Positions 1 to 13,970 of a stretch of DNA of 64,000 nt are shown piece after piece (the first letter of the stretch is position 1; each line of letters starts with the position of its first letter). The notes beneath the pieces are model-generated. The model did not search any database. It had not been told where the DNA came from and saw only the letters and a program-made list of their open reading frames with translations. Position numbers and translations under genes: made by a program. The stretch spans positions 806,001 through 870,000 of the forward strand of contig JAWNZC010000349.1 of the NCBI GenBank assembly GCA_035771165.1. Direction: 5' to 3'. The DNA is from Paragorgia papillata. Taxonomy: Eukaryota; Cnidaria; Anthozoa; Scleralcyonacea; Coralliidae.

Positions 1-505
1 CGATCCTATATACATTAGTTTTGTTTTAGTTGGATGGTGTTGCAATTTATTACTAACAAGCCATTCGCTGATTTTGTTCAAATCATTATTTAAATTTTCA
101 GTAAGTGCCGCTAGATCATTGGCAGCCAAGGAAATTTGAGTATCGTCGGCATATACGCAAGGGGTAGTTTTATCAAGACATTCCGGTAGATCATTTATGT
201 AAAGTAAGAATAATAAAGGACCTAGGATTGATCCCTGCGGAACACCACAAATAATCTTTTTTGATGCTGACGTTATGCCATTGACAATGCACACTTGTTC
301 CCTATTAGTTAGGTAGGATTCAAACCAATCCAATTCAACGTTTGTTACTCCAAATTGTTCTTTCATCTTGTGCAGTAATATTTTATGATTAATTGAATCA
401 AAAGCTTTGCGAATGTCAAGGAAAACAACACCATTCAACTCACCATTATCCATGTTTTCGTAAAATGCATCACACATTTGAATAAGTGCAGTGAGAGTAT
501 GTATT
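1..505 (-). mobile_element. Non-LTR retrotransposon reverse transcriptase fragment
   Basis: Read on the minus strand, one frame stays open from about 505 to the window edge and spells the reverse-transcriptase core of a LINE. In order it shows LDIRKAFDSINHKILL (first catalytic Asp region), CGVPQGSILGPLLFLLYIN, then VYADDTQISLAA, which contains the catalytic YADD box, and finally NKLQHHPTKTKLMYIG. This order and spacing are those of jockey/CR1-like elements. The frame has no start codon because both ends are cut: the upstream part is lost near 505 and the downstream part lies beyond position 1. No internal stop or frameshift is seen, so the copy may be young. The exact clade cannot be decided from this piece. 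Confidence 0.9.
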
Positions 506-692
506 ATAATAAAACAGCAATGTCTGTATAAATGTGATACAGAACTGGTGTTTTATTAATCAGTTCTTACCATTTTTTTAAATTTTCCTTATAAATTATT
601 AATGATTTTATAGAACAGCAGTTACAACGCCAGATTAAACATTAATTTCTTTCGAGTTTTCTTTATGAATTATTAATGAGTATAAAATTAAT

Positions 693-1172
693 ATACAGTG
701 TGTATAAAAAAACCCGGAACCCTTAGAAAATGAATTAGTATTCTTTTAAAACAACATATTGTAGTAGTTTGAAAGTCCTAAAAGCGCTGCGTTATAAATT
801 AATCAGCACATAAGTTAAACAGGAAGAGAAAAAGCTTTTAAATACTTTCACCATGCATACACTTCAAGTTATCTTAATTTCCCAGGTGTATAAATCAAAT
901 CAAAGTCAAAGATCAAATAAAGAGGGTTTAAAAGAGGTTTAAAAGAGGGGTTAAAAGAGGTTTTAAAGAGGGTTTAAAATATTGCATAGCCAATATACCT
1001 GGTAAGTCAAAAGGCTTATCTTCCCCAGGGTCCTTATCTTCCTATAAGACCGCGTTTTTTACGCATCCGTGGCTCAGAGATGTTTAGGGTTTTCAAACTA
1101 CTACAATAGGTTGTTTGAACAGAATACTAATTCATTTTCTAAGGGTTCCGGGTTTTTTATACACACTGTATA
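693..1172. mobile_element. Inverted-repeat element (MITE-like), about 480 bp
   Basis: The left end (ACAGTGTGTATAAAAAAACC) is the reverse complement of the right end (GGTTTTTTATACACACTGT, one base differing in run length), and pairing continues inward for about 80 bp with small mismatches. The interior is non-coding and contains a short tandem stretch of AAAGAGG-type repeats near 918-975. A TA duplication at the insertion site is possible, which would point to the Tc1/mariner group, but this is inference. Confidence 0.7.
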
Positions 1173-1671
1173 GAGATTGATCACGACGCGATTTTCAATT
1201 CCCTAGAGATTGTCAACTTGGCGAATCTTCTGCAGACTCACAGGGCACTTGAAAAGAACACTGCACTAACAATATTATTTTGCATGGCGAATGGTGTAGA
1301 TTTCGTCGAAAGCGACCTTATGAGTTGAGTTATTTCTTCGGATTTTATACCATTTGTGCTTCCTCGTGCCACATCTCATACAGAGCTGTAATACACTATA
1401 AATGTGACTCTTTTGGTCAAAATTCAGTTCTTTAAACCTTCGTGAGTTTTAATCACATGGGCCAATTTTGATGAAATAAATACCAAAATGTTCCAAATGA
1501 AGAGCCCTTTCAAACTAGCCTACTGCAAATTGAATTTTTGGCTATACAGTATTAGTCCCTGCTTGTGGCTTGCATTGAAAAAATATACTCAGATAAGTGA
1601 TTTGGATATCCAATGTTTTTCGGTTTTTCCATATGGAAATGGTATATAGAGCGCTTTCATAAAGGTCTTCT

Positions 1672-1804
1672 CTTTAAATATTCTTTTATGTGCATCTAAA
1701 TGAGCCTTTCTGGCCTCGTTATGAAGCAAAGATTCTTTTGAATTCCAGACACACAAACGAGGCCAGAAAGGTTTATTAAGATGCACATAAAAGAATATTC
1801 AAAT
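1672..1804. repeat. Hairpin-forming inverted repeat
   Basis: About 48 bp from 1672 (containing CTTTCTGGCCTCGTT) are repeated in reverse complement at 1757-1804 (AACGAGGCCAGAAAGG), separated by a 35-bp loop. No coding content. Probably a small foldback element. Confidence 0.7.
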
Positions 1805-2063
1805 TAATCGCTATCATGAAAGTGTGTATAGACTTTACGTCATATACCATGTACGGTTTAGGCCAATTTTAAAGAACTCGCAAGTATCTGAAAGATCAGA
1901 ATACAATGGAGTACAATATAATTGAAGACATGAGAATAATTTAACTCTACCACCAAACAATAGCAAACCCTAAATCAACCATAATATCGTGACGTCAACA
2001 TTTGTAATACGCAACGAACTACAGAAGAAGAAGTGGGAAGGTATTTCCATTTTGACTGTACAT

Positions 2064-2706
2064 ATAGAGAATAATACATGGATGTGCGGAAATATGAAAT
2101 TTATTTCGAGTGTTGACCAGGATATCTCACGAGTGAGCGAAGCGAACGAGTGACATATCCTGGTCAACACGAGAAATTAATTTCATATTTCCAAGCATCC
2201 ATGTATTGTTCTGTTTATTATATAAAAAAATTGTCCTATTGCCTTGCAAAAATTGCTTTAAACTATAATGCTGATTCAGCGATAATCGTCACCTGTGCGA
2301 TTATCATAAATAATCGCACATGTGAGATTATCACTTTTATTAGTGGCAGAAAAATCAATAAAACACTCTATTTTATATAATAAATAGAGAATAATACATG
2401 GATGTGCGGAAATATGAAATTTATTTCGAGTGTTGACCAGGATATCTCACGAGTGAGCGAAGCGAACGAGTGACATATCCTATTCAACACGAGAAATAAA
2501 TTTCATATTTCCAAGCATCCATGTATTATTCTCTATTTATTATATAAAAAAATTGTCCAAATGCCTTACAAAAATTGCATTAAACTATAATGCTGATTCA
2601 GCGATAATCGTCACATGTGCGATTATCATAAATAATCGCACATGTGAGATTATCACTTTTATTAGTGGCGGAAAAATCAATAAAACACTCTATTTTATAT
2701 AATAAA
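2064..2706. repeat. Two tandem copies of a 320-bp repeat
   Basis: Copy one (2064-2383) and copy two (2384-2706) are nearly identical. Each begins AGAGAATAATACATGGATG and contains an inner dyad around CGAGTGAGCGAAGCGAACGAGTG, a second dyad with paired TCGCACATGTG-type motifs, and ends AACACTCTATTTTATATAAT. A third copy lies in inverse orientation at 3448-3770 and a shortened one inside the large gene at 53683-53923. There is no coding potential; the short open frames over it are incidental. Confidence 0.85.
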
Positions 2707-3447
2707 AAGCTTTAATCGTTATACAAGCCGGATCGAAGCACCGTTTTTGGTAATAATATGGCTTTTTTGAAAATGAAAATTGAAAATTAAAAGAAAAGTT
2801 CCGCCGCTGATTGTAATGGTGTGCACGACATTTTAGATGTGTTTAGTGGTTATTTAATTGCACTAGAGGATTATTTATAAGAATTATTTCTGCTTATTTG
2901 TACTTAATAAAATGTAATTATTTTGAAACTAGCTCAAACACTAACTTCTCAGTGAGAGTGCACCTTTTTTGGAGCTTATGATTTTTTCAATCTACTAGCG
3001 CCTCGAGCACTATCACGAACTCGGTATCTCGAAAACCTCGCTAACTTGAACAAGAGTTGATTTCCCTTCAACATATTTTTTCACTATTTTACAGTCGACT
3101 CAAACTCCGATTATCTCAAACTATTTTTTTATTAAACTATTTTATATTTCCTTTAAGAGTTCGAGATAGCGAGGTCCCACTGTATATGCATGACGAGTGA
3201 TGTATTTGCGCCAAATGTGGTACTTTTTTGTGCTTTTATCCAGTCTGTAACGATATTTTCTACTTTCGACCAGAATCAACTGGGCTATTGACTCGGTAAT
3301 GTCATAGTCACTCAAAATATGGTCTGGAAACTCAGATAAAGTCTTTGTTCTAGCATTTTTGTGCACGGTCACTGAACCCATTGTAATGAACGAATTATCC
3401 AATAGCAACGTTTCAGTTCAATCACTCAACCGTGCTATTTAAATTAT
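2707..3447. other. Spacer between inverted 320-bp repeats, with pogo/Tigger-like sequence
   Basis: No gene is recognised. On the minus strand 3185-2990 reads TACAGTGGGACCTCGCTATC followed by several diverged repeats of the TCGAGATAnCGAG type. This ladder is typical of the terminal regions of pogo/Tigger-type DNA transposons. The 88-codon minus-strand frame at 3142-3408 resembles no family I know. Confidence 0.35.
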
Positions 3448-3770
3448 TATTATATAAAATAGAGTGTTTTATTGAATTTTCCGCCACTAATAAAAGTGAT
3501 AATCTCACATGTGCGATTATTTATGATAATCGCACATGTGATGATTATCGCTGAATCAGCATGATAGTTTAATGCAATTTTTGCAAGGCAAAGGACAATT
3601 TTTTTATATATAATAAACAGAACAATACATGGATGCTTGGAAGTATGAAATTTATTTCTCGTGTTGAACAGGATATGTCACTCGTTCGCTTCGCTCACTC
3701 GTGAGATATCCCGGTCAACACTCGAAATAAATTTAATATTTCCGCACATCCATGTATTATTCTCTATATA
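3448..3770. repeat. Inverted third copy of the 320-bp repeat
   Basis: The reverse complement of the units at 2064-2706, starting ATTATATAAAATAGAGTG and ending CATCCATGTATTATTCTCT. Together with the tandem pair it forms a large inverted repeat around a 740-bp spacer. Confidence 0.85.
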
Positions 3771-4004
3771 AACCTAAAACAAAGGATGTGATGTGCACGG
3801 TGTAAGGTTCGGTTCAATATATAAATCACAGCTCATTATAGGCGCTTTGAAGTTTGCCGACCAATGGTAATGTAGATTAGACACTTTGATGGGCTACATA
3901 TGCCTAGAAGGTATTTGACTTAAAGCTAAAGCTTCTATTGTAAATTAATTTATAACGTCATTTTAACACGACTATCTTTTTTTTTAAATAGAGAAATATG
4001 ATAA

Positions 4005-4551
4005 TTAAAGGTCAACTCAACTCAAGGTAAATGATTTTTCCGGCTTGTTACAGTATATGCGACAAAGTATGAAGAATACGAAAATGATGATAAAAATTTG
4101 AAGCAAGCCGTCCTTTTTGTTGATTTCGGAATTTTTTAACGAAGTATTCTAAAAAAATCCGTATTGTATAAAGAGTCTGGCACTAGCAAGTTTGTGACGT
4201 AAACAGTTGAACCTGGACGATTGAAATCATAAGAATAGCTGATTTATGATGAATACATATAACTTGTGCAAGTTTCCAACCGCACATGTATTAAAGTATT
4301 TGTCGCTTTTCGAGTGTGTTTACTTTAATGGATCGTAAAATCGTTCCTCCGTTTACATCACACACTTGCTAGTGCCAGACTCTTTATACAACATGGCTTT
4401 TTACAAAAATACTTCAAAATTCGTCGATTCAGCATCCCAAAATCAACGAAAAAAATTTAAATTCAATTTTTTCCCATCATATTCGGATCCTATACGTGCT
4501 TTAATACGTATATAAAGCCAAAAATGTAATTTGCTTTGAGTTGACCTTTAA
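4005..4551. mobile_element. TTAA-flanked foldback element
   Basis: TTAA stands at both borders. The terminal inverted repeats are AGGTCAACTC and GAGTTGACCT. Arm pairing continues inward with mismatches; for example AAGAGTCTGGCACTAGCAAG near 4169 pairs with CTTGCTAGTGCCAGACTCTT near 4365. The TTAA duplication is the signature of piggyBac- or Kolobok-type transposition. No transposase is present. Confidence 0.7.
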
Positions 4552-4856
4552 CTTAACAGCTGCCCAAGCTATTAGACTATTATCAAAACCCAGACATCAT
4601 TTAAGAGAATATTAATTGCCAGACATCTAGAAACGTGCTGGAAGATAGTTAACAGTTGTATTATTAGAGCATGTCTTTCATCATAAACTTTGAGCAATTC
4701 GATGATTTTGTGAAATTTCTTTACCAAATGTCAGGCCTAACTATTTTGTTTCAGCATGAGGTAGCAGAGAACGTCGTTACCATTGTTCTTGATATGAAAG
4801 CTGAAGTCTATAGATAGTTTTCATCTGACGTCATCAAAATTCTAAAATCTAAATTA

Positions 4857-5062
4857 AGGGGCGGTTTACATGTTAACCGGGCTGAGTCGTGTCACGAAAT
4901 TCTTTCCTTGGCGGCAAAAGGAGATTTGAATTAACGTTAGGATTCGTTTAGATCTAAACTAAACCAATTTTTCTTTGCAAATTTAGTTTATGAAAGTTTC
5001 AAAACCACAGTGAGATCCTAATCAATCGCGTGAGCCCAGCCCGGCTCATGTAAACAGCCCGT
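4857..5062. mobile_element. Small inverted-repeat element, GGGGCGGTTTACATG termini
   Basis: The left end GGGGCGGTTTACATG mirrors the right end CATGTAAACAGCCCG; the interior is non-coding. It shares its terminal style with the TWA-flanked group listed further on, although its target duplication is not clear. Confidence 0.6.
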
Positions 5063-5088
5063 ATTAAAAACTATGCTGGTTGTTTTCA

Positions 5089-5202
5089 GGCTTGGACTGG
5101 CTATCTTGCCCTAGAACAATGACTGAGTATTGTAGAACAATGGCTGCCCATTCTTTGTTCCAAGGCAAAATGGCACGATAGCCAGTCTGCAGAGCCTGGT
5201 TG
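5089..5202. repeat. Imperfect palindrome
   Basis: CAGGCTTGGACTGGCTATC at the left pairs with GATAGCCAGTCTGCAGAGCCTG at the right around a loop rich in ACAATG repeats. No gene seen. Confidence 0.55.
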
Positions 5203-5479
5203 TTTTACATGTTTTGAAAGTCGTTGTCGTGAGTTTTTGTCTAAAATTTTAGACCGATACCGGATACGATTATTCCTTCTAGAGGTATACAGAGTTTTAA
5301 ATTTTGTTAACACTGACGTCAGCATAGTTTTAAAGATCGTGGAGAATCGTCTTGTAGTTAAGCTTGTGTGAACTATTGTGAATAGACGAGTTTCAGGGTG
5401 TTGCGCGTGCATAATTTTTAAAAAAACAACTGGCATACTGTTTAAAATCAACAAATTATAGATACAGATTGTGGATGCT

Positions 5480-6092
5480 TAACACTGTTATTCTGCTGTT
5501 GTTGGATCGCTGGCAAGTCTGTTTGCCATTGCTTACTTTGTGGGGAGCCCACCAAGAGCAGTGCCGTAGCAAGGTGTCAAAAGGTGGGGGACAGTAGTGG
5601 CAACTAGTGACCGCATTTGTAGGAGTTCCGGAGGTCCTCCCCCGGAAATTTTTGAAATCTAGAACCTCGGAAACACCGCATTTGCAGCAATTTGAGCGAA
5701 CTTTTTCATCTAATTCAACAGCGAGTATAGTTCGAATTTTACTGTAAAAACGAAGAAATTATCACACCAACATACCCTACAGGTTGCCAAAATCCAGCTC
5801 TATCTCTATGATTGGTTCAGAGAATTGAAGCCTCGACAGACGACACTTCACAAAAGTGAACATATTTTGGGGGTTGCGTTGCTCCTTTTGAGATTTTCAT
5901 GTTACTTTCAGTTCTGTTTCACTGCCATTTTAAGACTTTTAAGAACTTTATCTGACTGCGAAAAATTGGGGTGGGGGTGCCCCCACCCGTCCACCATGTT
6001 GGTTGACCCAAGTGGCCCGAAGTTGGCATAATTTCGCATATGTTTTTTAATTTTGAATGACCGATTTCTTATCTGATTTGCTTTTGTTATAG
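5480..6092. other. Intergenic or intronic stretch without recognised gene
   Basis: The stretch has transposon-debris character (for example a GTGCCGTAGCAAGG start near 5563 and GGGGTGCCCCCACCC near 5972) and ends in the splice acceptor of the WAP exon. If the WAP-VWA gene begins inside the window, its signal-peptide exon should lie upstream of here, but I could not identify it. Confidence 0.4.
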
Positions 6093-8851
<2,759 letters not shown>

Positions 8852-8852
8852 G

Positions 8853-9236
8853 GTGAGTTTGTGACTGGTGTTTCGTGTCTTTGTGTCAGTGTATACATGA
8901 ACTCAGTGACGTACCGAGGTAAAGTGCTACTGGAGGCAAGAGCGGTATTTCGTTATTAAAACTAATCTTTGCAGTTTATCACATTTTCACTTTCTCTACT
9001 CCAACTAGTATAGTCAAGTTCTATACTTATTGTTATCGTTGTGGTTATATATATGGTTATGGAAGAGAATGTACAGGAAGCATATTACTTACTTTACATT
9101 GCTGTTGAAAGGAGAAACGGTTTTATACAATTAATGTGCTAGAGGATATATTTTTTACCTATACGATTCATATTGAAGGGGACCCGAAGGTGCACATTAT
9201 TTTGTTTCAGGCTTATTAATATTTAAACAACATTAA
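8853..9236. other. Intergenic or 3' UTR intron, nothing recognised
   Basis: It begins with the consensus donor that follows the WAP-VWA stop. No further exon, gene or repeat is recognised. Confidence 0.4.
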
Positions 9237-9615
9237 TTAATGTGGCACTCACACCCCAAATTTTTTTTCAATAATATGAATCTGTTCTATTTGTGGAGTA
9301 CAAAACTGAAAAAAAAATTTTATTCGGGTAAATTCTCGCTTTTTTATGGCCTTTCAAAGTTGGTACTTATTTGTCTCACGACCGAGCTGCGGGTTATCTT
9401 TGGGAGACTGGTGAGAGAACGACTTGTGACGTCACGAGGTGAACACGCAAAATTGGGACAAAATGGAGTCCATTTTTGGGTAATTTTACCAACTCTGAAA
9501 GGCCATAAAAAAGCGAGAATTTACCCGAATAAAATTTTTTTTTCAGTTTTGTACTCCACAAATAGAACAGATTCATATTGTTGAAAAAAAATTTGAGGTG
9601 TGAGTGCCACTTTAA
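9237..9615. mobile_element. TTAA-flanked foldback, long arms
   Basis: The borders are TTAA. TGTGGCACTCACACC at the left mirrors GGTGTGAGTGCCACT at the right, with arms of about 135 bp (for example GTGGAGTACAAAACTG / CAGTTTTGTACTCCAC). Open frames on both strands across it are mirror images of each other and are not genes. Confidence 0.85.
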
Positions 9616-9774
9616 ACCCAAACGTTGCTATTGGATGACTGCTCTATTATCACAGAAAATTCTATGCGTTTAGTAACTGTGAAAGTGCCCAAACGTGAGC
9701 AAAAACATATAGAACAAAGGGTTTGGCCTCGTTCTCAGGCAGCTTAATTCTAGAAACTATGATGTATACGACTG

Positions 9775-10739
9775 TAAGGCCCGGTTCAAACGTCGCGCTT
9801 ATCATGTGCCGAACCAAATTCGAAGTGTTAGGCACATGATGAGTTCGACGTTTGAATCAATTAAGTTCGACGATTTTAATTAAGTTCGACGCCCACATTA
9901 AGTTCGACCGAGGCGGTCGCGCTTAGGTCGAACTTAATGTATTAAGTTCGACTTGGCGCGACGTCGATTCAAACGTCGAACTTATCATGTGCCGAACCTA
10001 ATGCAATTCACGAAAAAACGTGTTTGTCTAGTTTATCTCGCTGTAATGCGAGGTGAAAACATGAAACTTAATACGCACGGCGGTCTTTTCGAGTAAATAT
10101 GGACGCGAGAAGAGATCATTACTGTTTGTATCGTAAGTGCATAACTTGTAGTAGCTATAAGCGCGCCGGCATGTAACGATGCGCTGAGTTGTTTGAAGAA
10201 GATGAAGAAGTCAATCGGACGGCGCACAGAGATACGTTCCGCATTCACCTGACAACAGGCACTAGCCTGTAAGGCAGATTCAAGTCAATTATCTACTCAC
10301 AATTACAGTAAAAACCCGCTAACAAGAATCTACATTTCACCAAATCAGCCTGGATAGGTTATTATATTCTTATATAAATAAATTCTCAATTTCATCCTGA
10401 GGTTCTTATTAGGAGTAGGTTCTTGTTCGCGGGTTTTTACTGTATTCTGTTTTCTTTTCTCGCTCTCTTCGGATTTACCGTCACCATTTTTCGACAAGAA
10501 AATAATGAGAAATAGACAAGAAAAACGAAAACCGTGCGATTCATGGCACATTATTCATGTTAAGTGGTACATTCCCGTAGGTGGCCACTGACCAAATTCA
10601 ACGAATGCTCGCCGCTAGCAATTAAGTTCGACACGTTAGGCTCGACGTTTGAAACCACGTCGAACTTTGTCGAACTTTGTCGAACTTAATATGTATTAAG
10701 TTCGGCACATGATAAGCGCGACGTTTGAACCGGGCCTTA
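9775..10739. mobile_element. 965-bp inverted-repeat element
   Basis: The ends are TAAGGCCCGGTTCAAACGTC and GACGTTTGAACCGGGCCTTA. The subterminal regions hold many copies of ATTAAGTTCGAC and of the inverted GTCGAACTTAAT, with the internal stretch GGCACATGAT repeated. The central 400 bp are unique and non-coding as far as I can see. Confidence 0.8.
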
Positions 10740-10819
10740 TTTTATGTTGTGCACGATATGTTGTATGTTATACATTAAGTGTTGTACAATTATATGTTGT
10801 GTGTTATATGATAGGGAGC

Positions 10820-11205
10820 ACGGGGTGGCGTGTGCTGTTAGCGCGCTGCCGCTCACCAAAAAGTTAAGCCTGGTTAGACGGGGTTAGTACTTGGATGGGT
10901 GACCGCTTGGGAATGACCCCGTTGTCTGGCTTGGAACTCATGTGAGTAGAGTTGTAGTTGATCTCTCCTGTGCTTCGAGGGTTTTTCGCCGTGTTCTCCG
11001 GTTTTCCTCCCTCCATAAAATCAACACCTAGCATCTTAGCTGTGATCCGTAGTCTGAACTGTGTCGTTGGCGGCTTCCTCGAGCGCCTTTGACATGCCTC
11101 GACACGGCCATGTTGATCTGCGTCCTTCGCCATTCAGCCGCTGGCTGCGAGTAAGGATGATTAGCCACCCAGTCCCCTTATTTTGGGTTGTAAGACCTGA
11201 TTTAT
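10820..11205 (+). mobile_element. 5S-rRNA-derived SINE, copy 1
   Basis: GTTAAGCCTGGTTAG, GGGGTTAGTACTTGGATG and GGGTGACCGCTTGGGAA match the 3' half of eukaryotic 5S rRNA, including the internal box C of its RNA polymerase III promoter. The downstream body (TTCTCCGGTTTTCCTCCC) is not 5S. This is the layout of a SINE3-type element. The 5' part (GGTGGCGTGTGCTGTTAGCG) is diverged. It is not a functional 5S gene because the 5S 5' domain is missing. Confidence 0.75.
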
Positions 11206-11210
11206 ATTTT

Positions 11211-11493
11211 AGTGTGGTATGAAGTATCATGAAAACAGCTCCCGTAGGATTTTCGTGCTAAATTTTCTTTTTTTCCCTTTTTTGGGTTGACTAGATGCCA
11301 AACTATCAGAAAATGATGGGGTTCAAATTTTCCACCTTTCGATATGCAGGGGGGTTGAGAGCTCGAGAAATTTGAACTGCATTTTCTGATAGTTTGACGC
11401 CTAGTCAGCTCAAAAAAACTGAAAAAAGAACAGAAACCAACTTCAGCATGCAAATCCTACGAAAGCTGTTTTGATGACACTTTCATACCACAC
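11211..11493. mobile_element. Foldback element with repeated outer arm to 11660
   Basis: AGTGTGGTATGAAGTATCAT mirrors ACTTTCATACCACACT; inner arms contain AACTATCAGAAAATG / CATTTTCTGATAGTTTG. A further diverged arm (CATTTTCTGATAGTTTGACA) lies at 11610-11630, so the element is probably longer or duplicated. Confidence 0.65.
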
Positions 11494-11660
11494 TATTTGG
11501 GCTTGGATCAGGGTTCAGGAAAGGTCTTCGAGTTACTCCTATTAGCCATGTCTCCGACCCCTCGACCCCCCTGTATATCGAAAGGTCAACAATTTGAACC
11601 TCGCTCATCATTTTCTGATAGTTTGACATCTAGACACCTTATACCGCACTATTTGTGAAA

Positions 11661-12822
11661 CTTACATTAGTATATTCTACGTACAGAGCGAGTCTTGATG
11701 TAAAAATCTAAGATTAACGTCAAGGTACTAAACATTAATATTAAAATACCACTAATAAAATATCTACTAAAGAAATATGTCTTGACTAAGCGTATTTTTT
11801 GTTTAAACAATTTAATTTGTATATATTTTGTGAGGACAACCATATTCATAGAAAGTATCATGTAACTAATTAATTTATTTTGGCGTACTTGTATAGGTTT
11901 TTGTCAAGACGTTGTCGTAAACTTTTGCCTTGGATAATAGAAAAACTCTGATTTGGTAGTTACTATAGTTCGATTTTTGGACTGTAATGTTGTTAAGCTT
12001 CGTTTACTGTAGTTTAGTTTGCATATTTTGTGTTGATAACAATAAATTCGATCAACGTTGAGTGACGTGTGAACTTCTAATGCAAAAACGTTGGACTCAT
12101 GCAGTCACTCAGGCTAATTTTGTAGTACATTAATTTAATAAAGGTTACTTTACTCTGTATTTTTAAAAACTATTTCTGTATTTTTAAAAATTTGTATTTT
12201 TAAATGTTTGCTTGTTAATTGTAACATTTTCACAATTCTAGTTTAATTTGTTGTAACACATCCCCAATGTCATTTTATCTGTCGTGTCGTGTCGTGTCGT
12301 GTCGTGTCATACTGTTGTGTAATGCATGGTTCAATTCTGGCTGTGACCATCCCCCCGGGCACCCTCCCAGGACTTGCATAGTTTTATTACTAAACTACAT
12401 ATTCCTCACCCCCGGACATATGAAAAAAGGCAATTCCCCACCCCGGGGACAACATTGACAAATAATTGCATGTAGCTATAGTCAAGTTATCAAATCTTCA
12501 AGTAGATTTTAATATTTCAAATATTTCAACATCCAAACCTTCAAATATAGTGATCAGCTTTAAAAGATTGTTCCTCGCCAACTATTCACTGACGAATTGG
12601 ATTAATTCCCTCAAAGGCCACTTGCCAACTGCTCGGCGAGCTCGCAGGCTAGCCGCACCAAACCCTCGCGTGCGGGTATTTATATTCCCCGCACCTACCC
12701 CCCGCCTGGGACATCCGCGGAACCAGACGATCAACACAATTTTCCATCCCCGGGAAGTGCTGGGCTACATTTCCTCTGGGGTTGCCCGGGGGATGGTCAT
12801 AGGAAGAATTGAACCATGCATA
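11661..12822. other. Intergenic, no gene recognised
   Basis: AT-rich sequence followed by a GTGTC microsatellite of about six units at 12281-12308 and a C-rich region. The 149-codon frame at 12466-12915 has no recognisable domain and runs into the palindrome that follows, so I do not call it a gene. Confidence 0.5.
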
Positions 12823-13970
12823 ATGTCGTCACAGAATAAGGATCAACCAGAAGTCCGACTCGCGGAAAAAAGTGTCCCATTATTTTTATGCGCATGCGCC
12901 AGTCGGCCATTTTGAAAGTAAGTGTCCCCGGAAAATTAGCCTTCTCGTCCTTGCGACCCTCGGGCTCCTGTAATCAATTACTCTTGGCCGTCTTGTGACC
13001 TTTTAATTAACTTCATATTATTATCTATATATATAAATAATATTTAGTTAAGTAAATAAGTAATTTACTTTAGAAAACGATTCTTTGGATATGAAATTCT
13101 TTGACCACGGGGTTATTAAAACTTCAGTACGCGGATACTACGGGTAAAACTCCGTGGCAAAAAAGTCCTGCACTCACGAAGCTGTCGGCATAATCCAGAA
13201 TTGTATAAACTCCACATTTGTTTATAGAAGAAGATGGCTAAAATGTTCGGAACTACGCATTGTTGAAATACATCGGGTACGTATGTTGTTAGAAATTTTA
13301 TAAGCTTTCATTCGGTATATATTTCAAATCGTAGTGTTACCTGTAACTTTTTAAAATGTTCAAAATGTTCTCACCGTTGACTCATATAATTCTTATTTTA
13401 CGAACAATGGTGTGCACATTTTGAACATTTTAAAAAGTTACAGGTAACACTAAAGTTTGAACTATACACCGAATGAAAGCGTATAAAATTTCTAACAACA
13501 TACGTACTCGATGTACTTCAACAATGCGTAATTCCGAATTTTTTTGCCATCTTTTTCTATAAACAAATGTGTCGGCATAATCGAGAAATGTAAAGCCCGC
13601 TTCATGAGTGCAGGACTTTTTTGCCACGGACTCTTACCCGTAGTATCTGCGTAGTGAAGTTTTAATAACCTTGTGGTCAAAGAATTTTATTTCCAAAGAA
13701 CCATTTTCTAAAGTAAATTACTTATTTACTTAACTAAATATTATTTATATATATATATAACAATATAAATTTAATTAAAAGGTCACAAGAAGGCCAAGAG
13801 TAATTGAATACGGGAGCCCGAGGGTCGCAAGGACGAGAGGGCTAATTTCCCGAGGGCACTTACTTTCAAAATGGCGCCGGGATCGCAGGCCGACATTTCG
13901 CGAGGACGCTTACATCAAAGGTACCGACGCTGAGTCGGACTTCTGGTTGATCCTTATTCTGTGATGTCGT
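12823..13970. mobile_element. 1.15-kb near-perfect palindrome (foldback element)
   Basis: The arms are about 550 bp each around a centre near 13395. The outer ends ACAGAATAAGGATCAACC / GGTTGATCCTTATTCTGT, the middle AAGTAAATAAGTAATTTACT / AGTAAATTACTTATTTACTT and the inner GTTACCTGTAACTTTTTAAA / TTTAAAAAGTTACAGGTAAC all pair. A related, more diverged inverted pair (ACGTATGTTGTTA-type motif) occurs at 54890-55165. Confidence 0.85.

Noticed and set aside
3142..3408. 88-codon minus-strand frame as a gene
   Set aside because: Its end overlaps transposon-terminal repeats and nothing conserved is recognised.
9240..9621. Frames on both strands with almost the same protein start
   Set aside because: They are the two arms of one foldback element read in opposite directions.
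10820..10920. Functional 5S rRNA gene
   Set aside because: Only the 3' half of 5S is recognisable and a non-5S SINE body follows.
12466..12915. 149-codon plus-strand frame as a gene
   Set aside because: No domain, no splice context, and its 3' part lies inside the long palindrome.
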